The notes below the pieces were generated by a model. That model searched no databases and was not told the origin of the DNA. It worked only from the letters and a program-made list of their open reading frames with translations. The translations under genes were made by a program, and so were the position numbers. From an uncultured Clostridia bacterium (GTDB taxonomy: Bacteria; Bacillota; Clostridia; TANB77; CAG-508), in NCBI GenBank assembly GCA_947628815.1, contig CANRBJ010000004.1, positions 1-64,000 on the forward strand: 64,000 nt of DNA, read 5' to 3'. Below are positions 1 through 13,723 of this stretch, one piece after another (positions within the stretch are counted from its first letter, which is position 1; every line of letters begins with the position of its first letter).

Positions 1-76
1 TTACAGTATTTCCCAAAAGTGCTATTCTTAGGACTTCTCTTTTTCATGGACTTTTTCCTATATTATTTTTCAACCT

Positions 77-637
77 TTACCCCTTTCGATTTAAGAATAG
101 TAATTTTACTCTTCCATATTTTCTTAAATCATATATATTGACATCTATTGTCTGTAATTGTTCTAATTCTCTTTCTTCATAATCAGTTTCTAAAACTATA
201 ATTCCTTCTTTATTAAGTAAATCGCATTCTAAAATTTCTTGTATTGCTTTTACTGCGATATTCTCTTTATATGGTGGATCTATAAAAATTATGTCAAATT
301 TATTTTCTTCTTTTTGTAATAATTCTAATGCTTTCCTATAATCATTTTTTATAACTTTTGCATTTTCTTCTAGTTTTGTTTTTTCCAAATTTCTTTTAAT
401 AATTTTAATAGCTTCACTCGATTTATCGCAAAGTACTGCATATTTTGCGCCTCTACTTAAAGATTCTATTGCTAAAGCTCCACTACCTGAAAATAAATCT
501 AAAACTTGCGCTTGCCTTATATCATTTTGTAATATATTAAATAACGCTTCTTTTACTCTATCCAATGTTGGTCGTGTTATATCTCCCTGTAATGAATCTA
601 AACGAACTCCTTTTGCTATTCCACTAATTACTCTCAT
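77..637 (-). CDS. rsmD: 16S rRNA (guanine966-N2)-methyltransferase RsmD
   Basis: ORF MRVISGIAKGVRLDSLQGDITRPTLDRVKEALFNIL; DLFSGSGALAIE and IDPPY motifs. Confidence 0.92.
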   Translation of the reverse strand: MRVISGIAKGVRLDSLQGDITRPTLDRVKEALFNILQNDIRQAQVLDLFSGSGALAIESLSRGAKYAVLCDKSSEAIKIIKRNLEKTKLEENAKVIKNDYRKALELLQKEENKFDIIFIDPPYKENIAVKAIQEILECDLLNKEGIIVLETDYEERELEQLQTIDVNIYDLRKYGRVKLLFLNRKG

Positions 638-791
638 TATTAACCTTTCCTCGATATGTATATTTTATTCTATTTTTCTAATAAGTCAATAGCAATAATA
701 GAAATGTAATATACATTTAATAAATCTGTAACACACTAAAAGAAGATAAAGACAGAAAATTAAACTGCCTTTATCTTCTTTTCCTTTTTCA

Positions 792-1241
792 TTAATCCCT
801 ATTAATTTCTTTTAACATTTCTAATTGTGAAATTAGTAATGATTCCATTTTTGCTTTATAAATATCAAATTCTTTTTGGGCATCTTCTAATTCTTTTCTT
901 TTTAGCAGTACTTCTTGTTCTAGTCTAGTTATTTCACTTGATGCATTTGCTTGGGCATCTTTAATTATTTGTTCTGCTTGTTGTCTTGCTACATTTTTTA
1001 CTTCTTCTGCTGTTGATTGTGCCATTAGAAGTGTGCTTTGCAATGTGTTTTCAATTGTTTTGTAGTGTGCTAAGTCGTCATTTAACTGTTCTATTTTTGC
1101 TCTTGATTCTGTATTTTCTTTGTACATTTTTTCATAGTCTTGTGTTAGTAAATCTAAAAACTCATCTACTTCATCTACACTATATCCATTTACCATTTGT
1201 TTTGAAAATTTTTTATTCTCTATTTCTAGTGGTGTTAACAT
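792..1241 (-). CDS. DivIVA-domain cell division protein
   Basis: MLTPLEIENKKFSKQMVNGYSVDEVDEFLD N-terminus plus coiled coil; next to sepF. Confidence 0.9.
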   Translation of the reverse strand: MLTPLEIENKKFSKQMVNGYSVDEVDEFLDLLTQDYEKMYKENTESRAKIEQLNDDLAHYKTIENTLQSTLLMAQSTAEEVKNVARQQAEQIIKDAQANASSEITRLEQEVLLKRKELEDAQKEFDIYKAKMESLLISQLEMLKEINRD

Positions 1242-1263
1242 ATTTTCCTCCTTATATTCTTTT

Positions 1264-1345
1264 TTAGGATCAACTTTTAATGAAAAATCGGATGCACATT
1301 CATCAGAATATGAAACTTCCGATAAGTGACCTCCGACTTTTAGTG
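1264..1345 (-). other. Intergenic inverted repeat between sepF and divIVA (attenuator/processing hairpin candidate)
   Basis: On - strand AAAAGTCGGA ... TCCGATTTTT can pair, followed by T-rich sequence. Confidence 0.4.
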
Positions 1346-1351
1346 TTTTTA

Positions 1352-1825
1352 TTAGTTATTCTTTAACCATGATACAGATAATCTATTTTTTATTTCTTCT
1401 CTTGCCATCTCATTTGATATTTCGTAATTTGTTGGAGCAATTAAGAATATGGAATTTGATATTTTTTGAATGTGCCCTTCTAATGCATGAACAGATCCAC
1501 TAATAAAATCAACAATTCTTCTTGCTACTTCTTTATTAACGTATTCCAAATTAACAATAACAGATTTTCTTTCTTTTAAATAATTACATATTTCTTCTGA
1601 TTGTTCAAATGATGTTGGTTGTGATATTACCATTTTTATTTGTTGAACTTGTGGCATGTTTACTACTTTAGATTTTCTTCCAAATAATTTATTAATTCCT
1701 TCTGTTTCTTCTTCCTCTTCTTCATATTCATAATTATATGCTCTATCATCAATTTCTTCTTCTGCTTCATCTGCATTCTCTATTCCTAAAAAGTCCCAAA
1801 TTTTATTCATTACAGCTCCTGCCAT
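1352..1825 (-). CDS. sepF: Cell division protein SepF
   Basis: Acidic linker then VVNMPQVQQIKMVISQPTSFEQSEEICNYLKERKSVIVNLEYV, typical SepF domain. Confidence 0.9.
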   Translation of the reverse strand: MAGAVMNKIWDFLGIENADEAEEEIDDRAYNYEYEEEEEETEGINKLFGRKSKVVNMPQVQQIKMVISQPTSFEQSEEICNYLKERKSVIVNLEYVNKEVARRIVDFISGSVHALEGHIQKISNSIFLIAPTNYEISNEMAREEIKNRLSVSWLKNN

Positions 1826-1946
1826 TTTTTACCTCCCAAATTTCTCCTTCGTATTTGTTTATAGTATCTTACTTTTTTGTGATATTGTCAATACTTTTTT
1901 TGATTGTAATTCATTTTTAATGTGCTTGTAATATTGTTGTAATATA

Positions 1947-3209
1947 CTACTTAGGTTTTATTACTATTTCATCGTGTATAATAATGTTGTTTAAATTGTT
2001 TAACTCTTCATCTGAATAGCCATAATCTGCTTTTAATTCTTCTTTTGTAAAGTTTGTAATAATAGAATAAGAATCATTTTGTTTTAATACTTTTACTAAT
2101 ATTTTATCAGTATACCCCATTCTGTTTCTTAAAATACTATGTATTATTTTTCCATTATTTGTCGTTTCTTCTATAAGTGCATTATTTGGTACTTTTAAAC
2201 CACTATAACTCCACCATATAATATCAAATGTTATTTTTCTATAATTTGCAAGTAATTCTATTCCATTTGTTATTTTAAATATTACTAATCTTGAATCTTC
2301 TTCATCAATAATATATTCTATTTTTGCTGTAATTTCCTGTGAATTCGACAATCTAATTGTAACGCTATCTCCAACATTTGCTTCTTTTGCTTTTTTAGAG
2401 TCTAAGCTTGTCGCAATATATGCTTCGAAATTATTTATAATTTTACCACTTTCTTCACTTGTTGCAATAATTTCTCCAGTTCGCAAGTTTAAATCTTCTA
2501 AAAACTTTTTGTTTAGTGTTGAAAAACTATCTGGTGTTAATATATTTTCTAAACCATCTACTCTATATGATACAATTCCACTTTCTTGTGCTGTTATATA
2601 TTCTGCTCCTGAATTTAATGTGTTTTCATATGAGCTTCTTTCTTCAATTAGTTTTCGAATATATGAGCCAGATGGGCTTAAATCTCCTGCAATTTTTGCT
2701 TTTTTTGTAATAATTGAGTTAATGTCTTTTTTATATTCTGCTATTTTTTGAATATCTCTATATGTTGATACTTCAATTAATTTTTCTTGTATTTGGTTTT
2801 CTAATAGTTTCATATCGCTAGAAAACAAATCTGTTTCATTTTCCATTGCTTCTTGTATTTTTATATCTAGCTCTTGTATCTTTTTTATTAATGTTTCTTC
2901 ATTACTGCTGTAATAACGAAAAATAGACTCACCTTTTGCTACTCTTTCTCCTTCTGTTTTTATTTGACTCATACCATTTTTATAGTTATTTCCTTGTATA
3001 ACTTGTTCTTCTCTTATAATATATCCTACTACACTTTCTTCTTCAGATAAACTTCCGTTTTCAATTACAAAAATGTTTGTAGGCTGTTTAATTAGCTGAA
3101 TAATAGCATACACAAAATATATTAATATTACAATGCCTATTAAATAAAAAATAGTTATATTATTCTTTTTTTCACTTTTTTTATTTTTTACTTTTTCTAT
3201 TTTGTTCAA
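1947..3209 (-). CDS. HlyD/membrane-fusion-like protein
   Basis: N-terminal TM, coiled-coil hairpin, GxIVSYRVDGLE barrel-sandwich-like region; sepF-proximal location. Confidence 0.65.
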   Translation of the reverse strand: MNKIEKVKNKKSEKKNNITIFYLIGIVILIYFVYAIIQLIKQPTNIFVIENGSLSEEESVVGYIIREEQVIQGNNYKNGMSQIKTEGERVAKGESIFRYYSSNEETLIKKIQELDIKIQEAMENETDLFSSDMKLLENQIQEKLIEVSTYRDIQKIAEYKKDINSIITKKAKIAGDLSPSGSYIRKLIEERSSYENTLNSGAEYITAQESGIVSYRVDGLENILTPDSFSTLNKKFLEDLNLRTGEIIATSEESGKIINNFEAYIATSLDSKKAKEANVGDSVTIRLSNSQEITAKIEYIIDEEDSRLVIFKITNGIELLANYRKITFDIIWWSYSGLKVPNNALIEETTNNGKIIHSILRNRMGYTDKILVKVLKQNDSYSIITNFTKEELKADYGYSDEELNNLNNIIIHDEIVIKPK

Positions 3210-4136
3210 TTCATTCCCTCCAAAATAATATTTATATTATTTTGTCTATCTTGTAAACCATCAAGCCAGATAGTTTGTTTGTTTTTTCTAAACCATGTAA
3301 GTTGCCTTTTTGCATATCTTCTTGTTTCTTGTTTTACTTTTCGGATTGCTTCTTCTTTTGTTAATTTTCCATCTAAATATTCTTTTATTTCTTTATATCC
3401 TAATGCTTGCATAGCTGTTGGATATTTTTTATACTTATTACAAATTTCTTTTACTTCTTCAATTAATCCTTGTTCTACCATAATGTCAACTCTTCTATTT
3501 ATTCTGTCATACAAAACTTCTCTATCCATATTTATAGCATATACTTTGTAATCGTATGGTACTTCATTTTTTCTTGATTCTATTTCTTGTTCAGTTTTAT
3601 TTTTTCCTGTTGCATGGTATATTTCTAATATCCTTATAATTCTTTTTTGATCGTTTTTGCTGATGTTTTGAATTGCTTTAGGATCTATTTGTTTTGCTTG
3701 TTCATATAGTTTTTCTAATCCTTCTTTTTTAGCAGTTTCTTCTAATTCTTTTCTATATTTTTCATCATATTCTATTTCTGGATATTCAATTTCATAAATT
3801 AAAGAATCTACATATAAGCCTGTCCCTCCTACTACAATAGGAGTTTTTCCTTTTTTTAATATTTCTTCTATTGCAAAACTTGCTTGTTTTTTATAATCTG
3901 CAACACTATACCTTTCTTCTGGAGATACAAAGTCTAACATATAATGTTTAATATCACCGCATTTCTTCTTTTGTAGGTTTTGCGCTTCCTATATCCATAT
4001 CTTTATAAATTTGCATAGAATCTGCTGATACAATTTCTCCATTTATTTGCTTTGCAAGTTCTATTGATAACGCAGTTTTACCTGATGCTGTTGGACCACA
4101 TATTACGATTACTTTTGGTTTCATAACAACCTCCAT
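3206..4136 (-). CDS. miaA: tRNA dimethylallyltransferase MiaA, encoded with a +1 shift at CGG
   Basis: ORFs 3954..4136 ([49 protein letters not shown]) and 3206..3940 ([18 protein letters not shown]...) join as KPTKEEM-[CGGT][17 protein letters not shown]; 931 nt minus 1 = 310 codons. Confidence 0.93.
3957..3959 (-). other. +1 frameshift site 1 (miaA): GAA ATG CGG|T GAT ATT; 0-frame next codon is TGA
   Basis: Coding strand aaagaagaaatgCGGtgatattaaacattatatg. Confidence 0.9.
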
Positions 4137-4150
4137 ATTGTTTAATCTTC

Positions 4151-4570
4151 CTACATTCTACTGCTTAGTAAACCTATTTCGAAACTTCTAATATAGTTAA
4201 TTTCAAAAATTCCTAGTATGAATAATAATACTACTGTAATTAATATTTTTCTTTTTAGTTTTTCTTGTTTTATTTCATTTACTTTATATCTATTTAACAA
4301 ATTTCCTATATATGTTAATGTTATAGCTGTATTTATTGGTGCAAATAATAATATTGATGTTATTTTTGTTAGGTTTAAATAACTCTTACTAGGAGCTTGT
4401 ATATTTCCTGAACTTAATAATACAATTATCATTGTTATTGCAAGTACAAATAAACTGCCTGAAATAATGAATTTTATTTTTTTGTCCTGTTCAAAGTTAT
4501 AAATATTATGGTAAATTGCTATAATTGCTACTATGTATATAATAATTGATACCGTTACTATAAACAACAT
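4151..4570 (-). CDS. Hypothetical multi-pass membrane protein
   Basis: 139-aa ORF with about four hydrophobic segments. Confidence 0.6.
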   Translation of the reverse strand: MLFIVTVSIIIYIVAIIAIYHNIYNFEQDKKIKFIISGSLFVLAITMIIVLLSSGNIQAPSKSYLNLTKITSILLFAPINTAITLTYIGNLLNRYKVNEIKQEKLKRKILITVVLLFILGIFEINYIRSFEIGLLSSRM

Positions 4571-4593
4571 ATTTTTACTCCTTATTTTTTTAT

Positions 4594-7155
4594 CTATTTT
4601 CTTCTTGCAAATTTCTTTTCAAGATCATTTTTATCCATTTTTATAGCAGTTGGTCTACCATGTGGACATGTAAATGGATTTGGTAGTTTTAATAATTCAT
4701 TCATTAGGCTGTCTACTTCTTCTGGTGTTAGGTTCATATTTGCTTTTACTGCTGCCTTACATGCTACAGTTGCAATAAATTTTTCTTCTATTTCTTGTTT
4801 TGCTGTTCTTGCAACTTGGTTAATTTCATCTAGTGTTTCTAAGAATAGTTCTTTTGTGTCTAGTTCAAGACAAATATTTGGTACTCCCATTAGCTTAATT
4901 GTGTTTTCGCCAAATTCTTCTAATGCAAAGCCTGCTTTTTCGAACATTTCATAATTATCTTTTAATATATCTACTTCTTTATGGGTAAGAGTAATAATAT
5001 CTGGTAATAGTAACATTTGTGATTCTTTGCTTGAATCTGAATAGTAGTTTTCTTTTACTTTTTCATACATTACTCTTTCGTGGGCAGCGTGTTGGTCTAT
5101 AATATATAACTCTTGCGCTATTTCTATAATAATATAAGTATTAAATGCAATTCCTACTAGTTTATAAACTGGCTTTTGGAATTCTTCTACTGAATCAAAA
5201 ACAGATATATTATTGTCTTTTATTAGTTCATATGCGCTAATTTTTTCTTCTTCTTTTCTTTTTTCCTCTTCTACTGATGCTGGTAGTTTTCCAAATATTT
5301 TTTCATACATATTTGAAAACTCTGGACTATCTTCAACATTTTCTATTTTTTCTAGTTTGTCCATCATTTCTTCTATTTCTTCATTTGTAAATTTTCTTGT
5401 TTCTTGTGGTATTTGTGTTGTACTACTAGCTATAGTATTCTCTTCTTCTATATTATTTTTCTCTTCTTCTTTTGGTAATTCTTGTTCTTTTGCTAATTCT
5501 TCTTTTTCATCTGTTTCTGGCTCTTGGTTTTTTATATCAAGATATTTTTGTACTATTGATAGCTCTTCTTCCATTTTATTTGGCTTTATTTCTTGCATTT
5601 CTTGTGTTTCTTCTACTAAACTAGTTTTCTTTTTTGCTTCTTTTTCATCATTATTTTCTTCAATTATTCCTGCTTCTTTTATTTCATATGGTGCTTGATC
5701 TTCTCTTATTTTATATATATTTTTTTCTTCGTTTTCTTCTTGAATTGAATATGTAACTATGTTTTGTGGTTCTTCTACATTATTAGTCATTTCTAAATTT
5801 CTTGTATTTTCCATAATTTTGTCAATATTAGTTTGTAAGTTAGGATTATTTTCTACTTCTTCCTTCAATTTTCTTTGCATTGCTAATAATTCATTAAATA
5901 CATCCATTTTTTGTTTTTTATGTATATCTTCGTTAATATTTTCTGTATTATTTGTTGTTTCTTGGTTGTGGTCTAGTTTTACATTTTGCTCTTTTATTTC
6001 TTGTTTTTTATTATATATGTCTTCTATTAGACTATTTTTACTTTCTTCATTTTCTTGGCTTTTACTAATTTTTCTGAATAAATCTGTTATGCTTGTTCTT
6101 CCTGTATGTTCTGTTACACCTGTATTATATGTTTGATCTATTGTTTTTTCTGTGTTTGCAATTAGTTCTGCTTTTAATAAAGTATCTCTTATAGCATGAT
6201 AAACTGCTTTAAACACTTTACTTTCTTCTTGAAATCTTACTTCTAACTTAGCAGGATGTACATTTACATCAACAAGTGCTGGATTCATATCAATGTTTAG
6301 TATTAAAAATCCATATTTTCCAATTGGTAATAAACCTTTGAAGCTATTTTCTGTTGCACCTGTTAATGTTTTATCTTTTACAAATCTTTTATTTACAAAG
6401 AATATTTGATTAGAACGGTTTGAACGTGCAATTTCTGGTTTTCCAACAACACCTGTTATATGCATTTCTTCGTAGGTGTAATCTACATTTAAAATACTAC
6501 TTGCAATATCTTTTCCGTAAATTGAATATATTACATCTTGAATTTTTCCATTTCCAGATGTTTGTATGATTGTTTTGCCACTATTTATTAATCTGAATGC
6601 TATTTCTGGATGAATTAAACTAAGTCTTGTTATAGCATCTTCAATATATCCTGTTTCTGTGTAATCTTTTTTTAAGAATTTGTATCTTACAGGTGTATTA
6701 AAGAATAAGTTTTGAACTGTTATTATAGTTCCTACTTGACATCCTGTTTCTCCAAATGTTAAAACTTTTCCTGCTTCTACAACAATTCTACTTCCTACTT
6801 CATCATCAATTGTTTTTGATACCATTTCTACATTTGCAATTGCTGCAATACTTGCTAAAGCCTCTCCTCTAAACCCCATAGATTTAACTTGGTTTAAATC
6901 TTCAGCATTTCTAATTTTACTTGTAGCATGCCTCTCAAATGCCATCTCCATATCATCTCTTGCTATTCCTTTTCCGTTATCTGTAATACGAATATACGAA
7001 ATTCCACCATTTTTTATTTCTACATTTATGCTTGTTGCGCCCGCATCAATTGAGTTTTCTACCATTTCCTTAATAACAGATGCTGGTCTTTCTATAACCT
7101 CTCCTGCTGCAATTTTATTAATTGTAAGCTCATCTAATAGCACAATATTTCCCAT
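4594..7155 (-). CDS. mutL: DNA mismatch repair endonuclease MutL
   Basis: GHKL N-domain (MVENSIDAGATSI, DNGKGIARDDM, GFRGEALASI) and endonuclease motif DQHAAHERVMYE; long E/N/K-rich linker. Confidence 0.96.
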   Translation of the reverse strand: MGNIVLLDELTINKIAAGEVIERPASVIKEMVENSIDAGATSINVEIKNGGISYIRITDNGKGIARDDMEMAFERHATSKIRNAEDLNQVKSMGFRGEALASIAAIANVEMVSKTIDDEVGSRIVVEAGKVLTFGETGCQVGTIITVQNLFFNTPVRYKFLKKDYTETGYIEDAITRLSLIHPEIAFRLINSGKTIIQTSGNGKIQDVIYSIYGKDIASSILNVDYTYEEMHITGVVGKPEIARSNRSNQIFFVNKRFVKDKTLTGATENSFKGLLPIGKYGFLILNIDMNPALVDVNVHPAKLEVRFQEESKVFKAVYHAIRDTLLKAELIANTEKTIDQTYNTGVTEHTGRTSITDLFRKISKSQENEESKNSLIEDIYNKKQEIKEQNVKLDHNQETTNNTENINEDIHKKQKMDVFNELLAMQRKLKEEVENNPNLQTNIDKIMENTRNLEMTNNVEEPQNIVTYSIQEENEEKNIYKIREDQAPYEIKEAGIIEENNDEKEAKKKTSLVEETQEMQEIKPNKMEEELSIVQKYLDIKNQEPETDEKEELAKEQELPKEEEKNNIEEENTIASSTTQIPQETRKFTNEEIEEMMDKLEKIENVEDSPEFSNMYEKIFGKLPASVEEEKRKEEEKISAYELIKDNNISVFDSVEEFQKPVYKLVGIAFNTYIIIEIAQELYIIDQHAAHERVMYEKVKENYYSDSSKESQMLLLPDIITLTHKEVDILKDNYEMFEKAGFALEEFGENTIKLMGVPNICLELDTKELFLETLDEINQVARTAKQEIEEKFIATVACKAAVKANMNLTPEEVDSLMNELLKLPNPFTCPHGRPTAIKMDKNDLEKKFARRK

Positions 7156-7360
7156 ATAAAATTCCCTCTTCTCTTGTTTTTAACTTTATATGGATTATAT
7201 CATTTTTTATTATTTTTTGTATAGTTTTTTGGAATAATTTATTGAATTTTTGGAATTAAATTCATCTTAAACTAATTAGTAACACTTTTTTAAATTCAAG
7301 AATAGTATATATCATACAAAAGAACAAAAAACTTAGTTCTTTATAGGGAGGTTGCTTAAT

Positions 7361-7462
7361 ATGGGAAATTGTTGTAACAGTGAGATTTTATGGTTTATCA
7401 TCTTATTCTTACTACTTTTTTGTAACTGTGGCAACAACTGCTGCAGATGTGGCCAAAGCTAA
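7361..7462 (+). CDS. Cys-rich single-TM micropeptide (33 aa)
   Basis: RBS-like agggaggttgcttaat then ATG; MGNCCNSEILWFIILFLLLFCNCGNNCCRCGQS*. Confidence 0.65.
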   Translation: MGNCCNSEILWFIILFLLLFCNCGNNCCRCGQS

Positions 7463-7519
7463 TGTGTCTTACCCTTAACGAAAAAAGTACATTTATTATG
7501 TTGAAAGGGGGGAAATATT

Positions 7520-7657
7520 ATGCCAGAAAATAGAAGTTGTGGTTGCGGATGTGGCTTCGGTGGAGATAACTGCATTTGGATTATCATAGTTATATTAATT
7601 ATTCTTTGTTGCTGCGGTGGTAACGGTTTCGGTGGAAACTGTGGCGGATGTTGCTAA
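7520..7657 (+). CDS. Cys/Gly-rich single-TM micropeptide (45 aa)
   Basis: RBS gaaaggggggaaatatt then ATG; MPENRSCGCGCGFGGDNCIWIIIVILIILCCCGGNGFGGNCGGCC*. Confidence 0.68.
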   Translation: MPENRSCGCGCGFGGDNCIWIIIVILIILCCCGGNGFGGNCGGCC

Positions 7658-7709
7658 TCCATAGTTTTATAGCAAAGCTGATAGACTAAGTCTACCAGCT
7701 TTATTCTTT

Positions 7710-9344
<1,635 letters not shown>

Positions 9345-9369
9345 TCAATCCTTTCTTTTTATTTTTAAT

Positions 9370-9651
<282 letters not shown>

Positions 9652-9698
9652 TTATATTACCTCCTTATACTTTTGGAATGTTGATAACTTTTTTGTTA

Positions 9699-9725
9699 TT
9701 AGCACTCTTTTTATTTGACTGCTAA
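9699..9725 (-). promoter_or_regulatory. CIRCE element (HrcA operator) upstream of groESL
   Basis: TTAGCACTC-N9-GACTGCTAA, one mismatch to TTAGCACTC-N9-GAGTGCTAA. Confidence 0.9.
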
Positions 9726-9858
9726 TAATTTATACCTTATTTTAGCAAATGTCAATAGAGTTTGCTAAATTTCACATAGTTTTCACAAAAATAGTAAAAC
9801 GCCCATATATTCTATGAGCGCTTTTATAATAATATAACTATTTACACTTTTCTAATTT

Positions 9859-11487
<1,629 letters not shown>

Positions 11488-11493
11488 TTAAAA

Positions 11494-11542
11494 AAATAGA
11501 TTAACAAAAATCCGAAAAAATCGGTTTTTTTTTAATCTATTT
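11494..11542 (-). terminator. Strong hairpin plus T-run in pyrG leader (attenuator candidate)
   Basis: AAATAGATTAA...CCGA..TCGG...TTAATCTATTT stem followed by T tract, between upstream region and pyrG start. Confidence 0.6.
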
Positions 11543-11651
11543 CTTAACAATATATTAATATCTTACCATTTTTTATAACAAATTGCAACATTTTTTGCAA
11601 AGTTTTTGTTTTTCCTTTTTATAAAATCTGATTATATTGTTGTATATATTC

Positions 11652-12650
11652 TTATGGTAAATAGATATATACATATTTGTCGATAAACACAAACAACTTC
11701 TTTATGTTTCTATTGTAATAAAGTATATTTCTCTGGCTCTGCTCTGCTAATTTAATTAGGTCTTCAATAGTACATATATTTATTACTTTTAGGTTTTCTA
11801 AGTTTGGTTCAGTGCTAACTTCAATTATTATATCTCTATTATTTTTTAATATTCGTTTTAGCTTCCAATCATATTTTTTTCTTTGTGCTTTTATATTTTT
11901 TATTATACTTATTAGAATAACTATTGATGATGCTAAACATATTATACCACTAATAATGTATGATACTATTTTTGTAATTTTTTTATTTTCTTGTTCATTT
12001 ACAATCTCCCCATTTATATTTTTTTCATAATTTTCTTTTACTTCACTTATTGTACTGGTTATTGGTATTTCTAATTCTATGAAATCTTCTACTTTATTAG
12101 AATTTTCAATTATATATGAAATATTAAACCTTACCTTTAAAACACTATCAATTGTAATTTTATACATTCTTTCATATGAACGTGCTAAATTGTTATAATA
12201 CTCGTAATCTATATTTATTTCTTCACTAATATTGATCTTATCTATGTTATTTTTTTTATCTTTGTTTTTTTCTTTAATAATAAATTTTCTATTCCAAACT
12301 TCTTTATCTTGGTTATCATTAGTTTTAGCAAATCCAATCAAATACGCATCAATATTATATTCATATTCTAAATTAGTTTTTTTATCTAGTAAAAAATCAT
12401 GTTTTAAATTTATAATGTACTTGCTAATAGAATTTGCTGCATAATAAGAACCTGATTTAAGTGTTTCAGTTTCATAAAATTCGTTTGGTTTTAATAATAC
12501 TTCATAATCATCATTTTTTTGTATTGTGTAATTGTAAGTAATTTCTTTATCTTTATTAAAATAAAAGTTATATGCTATAGAACAAATACTCATTATCAAT
12601 ATAACTGCTGAAACTGTAAAAATATTTATATATTTTTTGTTATTATTCAT
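11652..12650 (-). CDS. DUF5305-like membrane protein
   Basis: N-terminal TM, YNYTIQKNDDYEVLLKPNEFYETETLKSGSYYAANSI, second TM; adjacent to SipW-type peptidase. Confidence 0.55.
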   Translation of the reverse strand: MNNNKKYINIFTVSAVILIMSICSIAYNFYFNKDKEITYNYTIQKNDDYEVLLKPNEFYETETLKSGSYYAANSISKYIINLKHDFLLDKKTNLEYEYNIDAYLIGFAKTNDNQDKEVWNRKFIIKEKNKDKKNNIDKINISEEINIDYEYYNNLARSYERMYKITIDSVLKVRFNISYIIENSNKVEDFIELEIPITSTISEVKENYEKNINGEIVNEQENKKITKIVSYIISGIICLASSIVILISIIKNIKAQRKKYDWKLKRILKNNRDIIIEVSTEPNLENLKVINICTIEDLIKLAEQSQRNILYYNRNIKKLFVFIDKYVYIYLP

Positions 12651-12668
12651 AATGTTTACCTCCTTATT

Positions 12669-13664
12669 TTATTTTTTATTAAAATACTCATATAGCCAAA
12701 TTGATGGAAAGCCAATATATTTAATGTGAAAAGTATATATTCCTTTTATTTGATTTGTTTGCACTAATTTCGTATCTGCAACATTATTTTTATCTCCCTT
12801 TGTCTTATATAAAATGTTATTATTTTTTTCTATTTTATCTACAACACGATGAGCAACATTTTTTCCTTCTATACTATAGATTATTATAGTGTTTTTTGGA
12901 ATGTTCCTTATTTCACTATCATTTATTTTTCTGAAAATGACAACATCTCCTCTATTAAAAGACGGTATCATACTGTTTGAAAGAATCGCTATTAGTTCAT
13001 ATTTAAAGAATCCTAACATAAAGCATATTAATACGATTAAACAAATAAATGTTATGGCATAACTCACTTTATCATGAAAATCTTTTTTCTTTCTTCTTAT
13101 ATGATTTTTTTTCTTTAAACATGTATATTTAAATAACACATAAACTATTGCTGGAAATAATGTTCCAAAAGCTCCTGTTATGAACCAATCTATATTTGGT
13201 AAAATTGGCAATATAAAAATTATCATTTCTGTTAATAATCGATAAATTATTATTTCTAAATATAAACCATTTAGGGCTAAATACGAATAAAAAATATTAC
13301 AAGCTATTAATGGTATTATAGATGAACAAATATATTGGAATAGTAATTCTTTATTTGTGAACATATTAATTAGTACATTAAAGTTTATTTGTACCAGTAT
13401 TAATAATGTTGTTATTAATACTATCGTCTTTTTATTTTTTTTATTTCTTAATAAAATTGCTCTTGTTGTTTCAACACCTAAAATAATAAATATCTTAGGT
13501 AAGATGTTAGTTAATAGTGTTAAAATTTCATGGCTATATGGACTATTTGAAAAGCCAAATAAAAAACCACTATATAAATATAAAATAATATTAATAATTG
13601 AAATTATAATTATAAAAATAGTATGATTTCTATTACTTTTTAATCTTATATATGAATTTTTCAT
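12669..13664 (-). CDS. SipW/ER-type signal peptidase I with N-terminal multi-TM region
   Basis: AILSNSMIPSFNRGDVVIF ... NTIIIYSIEGKNVAHRVVDKI: Ser/His catalytic motifs. Confidence 0.82.
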   Translation of the reverse strand: MKNSYIRLKSNRNHTIFIIIISIINIILYLYSGFLFGFSNSPYSHEILTLLTNILPKIFIILGVETTRAILLRNKKNKKTIVLITTLLILVQINFNVLINMFTNKELLFQYICSSIIPLIACNIFYSYLALNGLYLEIIIYRLLTEMIIFILPILPNIDWFITGAFGTLFPAIVYVLFKYTCLKKKNHIRRKKKDFHDKVSYAITFICLIVLICFMLGFFKYELIAILSNSMIPSFNRGDVVIFRKINDSEIRNIPKNTIIIYSIEGKNVAHRVVDKIEKNNNILYKTKGDKNNVADTKLVQTNQIKGIYTFHIKYIGFPSIWLYEYFNKK

Positions 13665-13723
13665 AATTTACACCTCCTATTCTAAAAAATAATGAGAAAG
13701 TGCTTCTTTCTCATTATTTTTGA

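Noticed and set aside
986-1267. Many antisense ORFs in the supplied track (e.g. 986..1267 +, 5213..5698 +, 7783..8208 +)
   Set aside because: They lie opposite well-supported genes and show low-complexity Leu/Phe/Ser composition expected from the reverse strand of AT-rich coding DNA.
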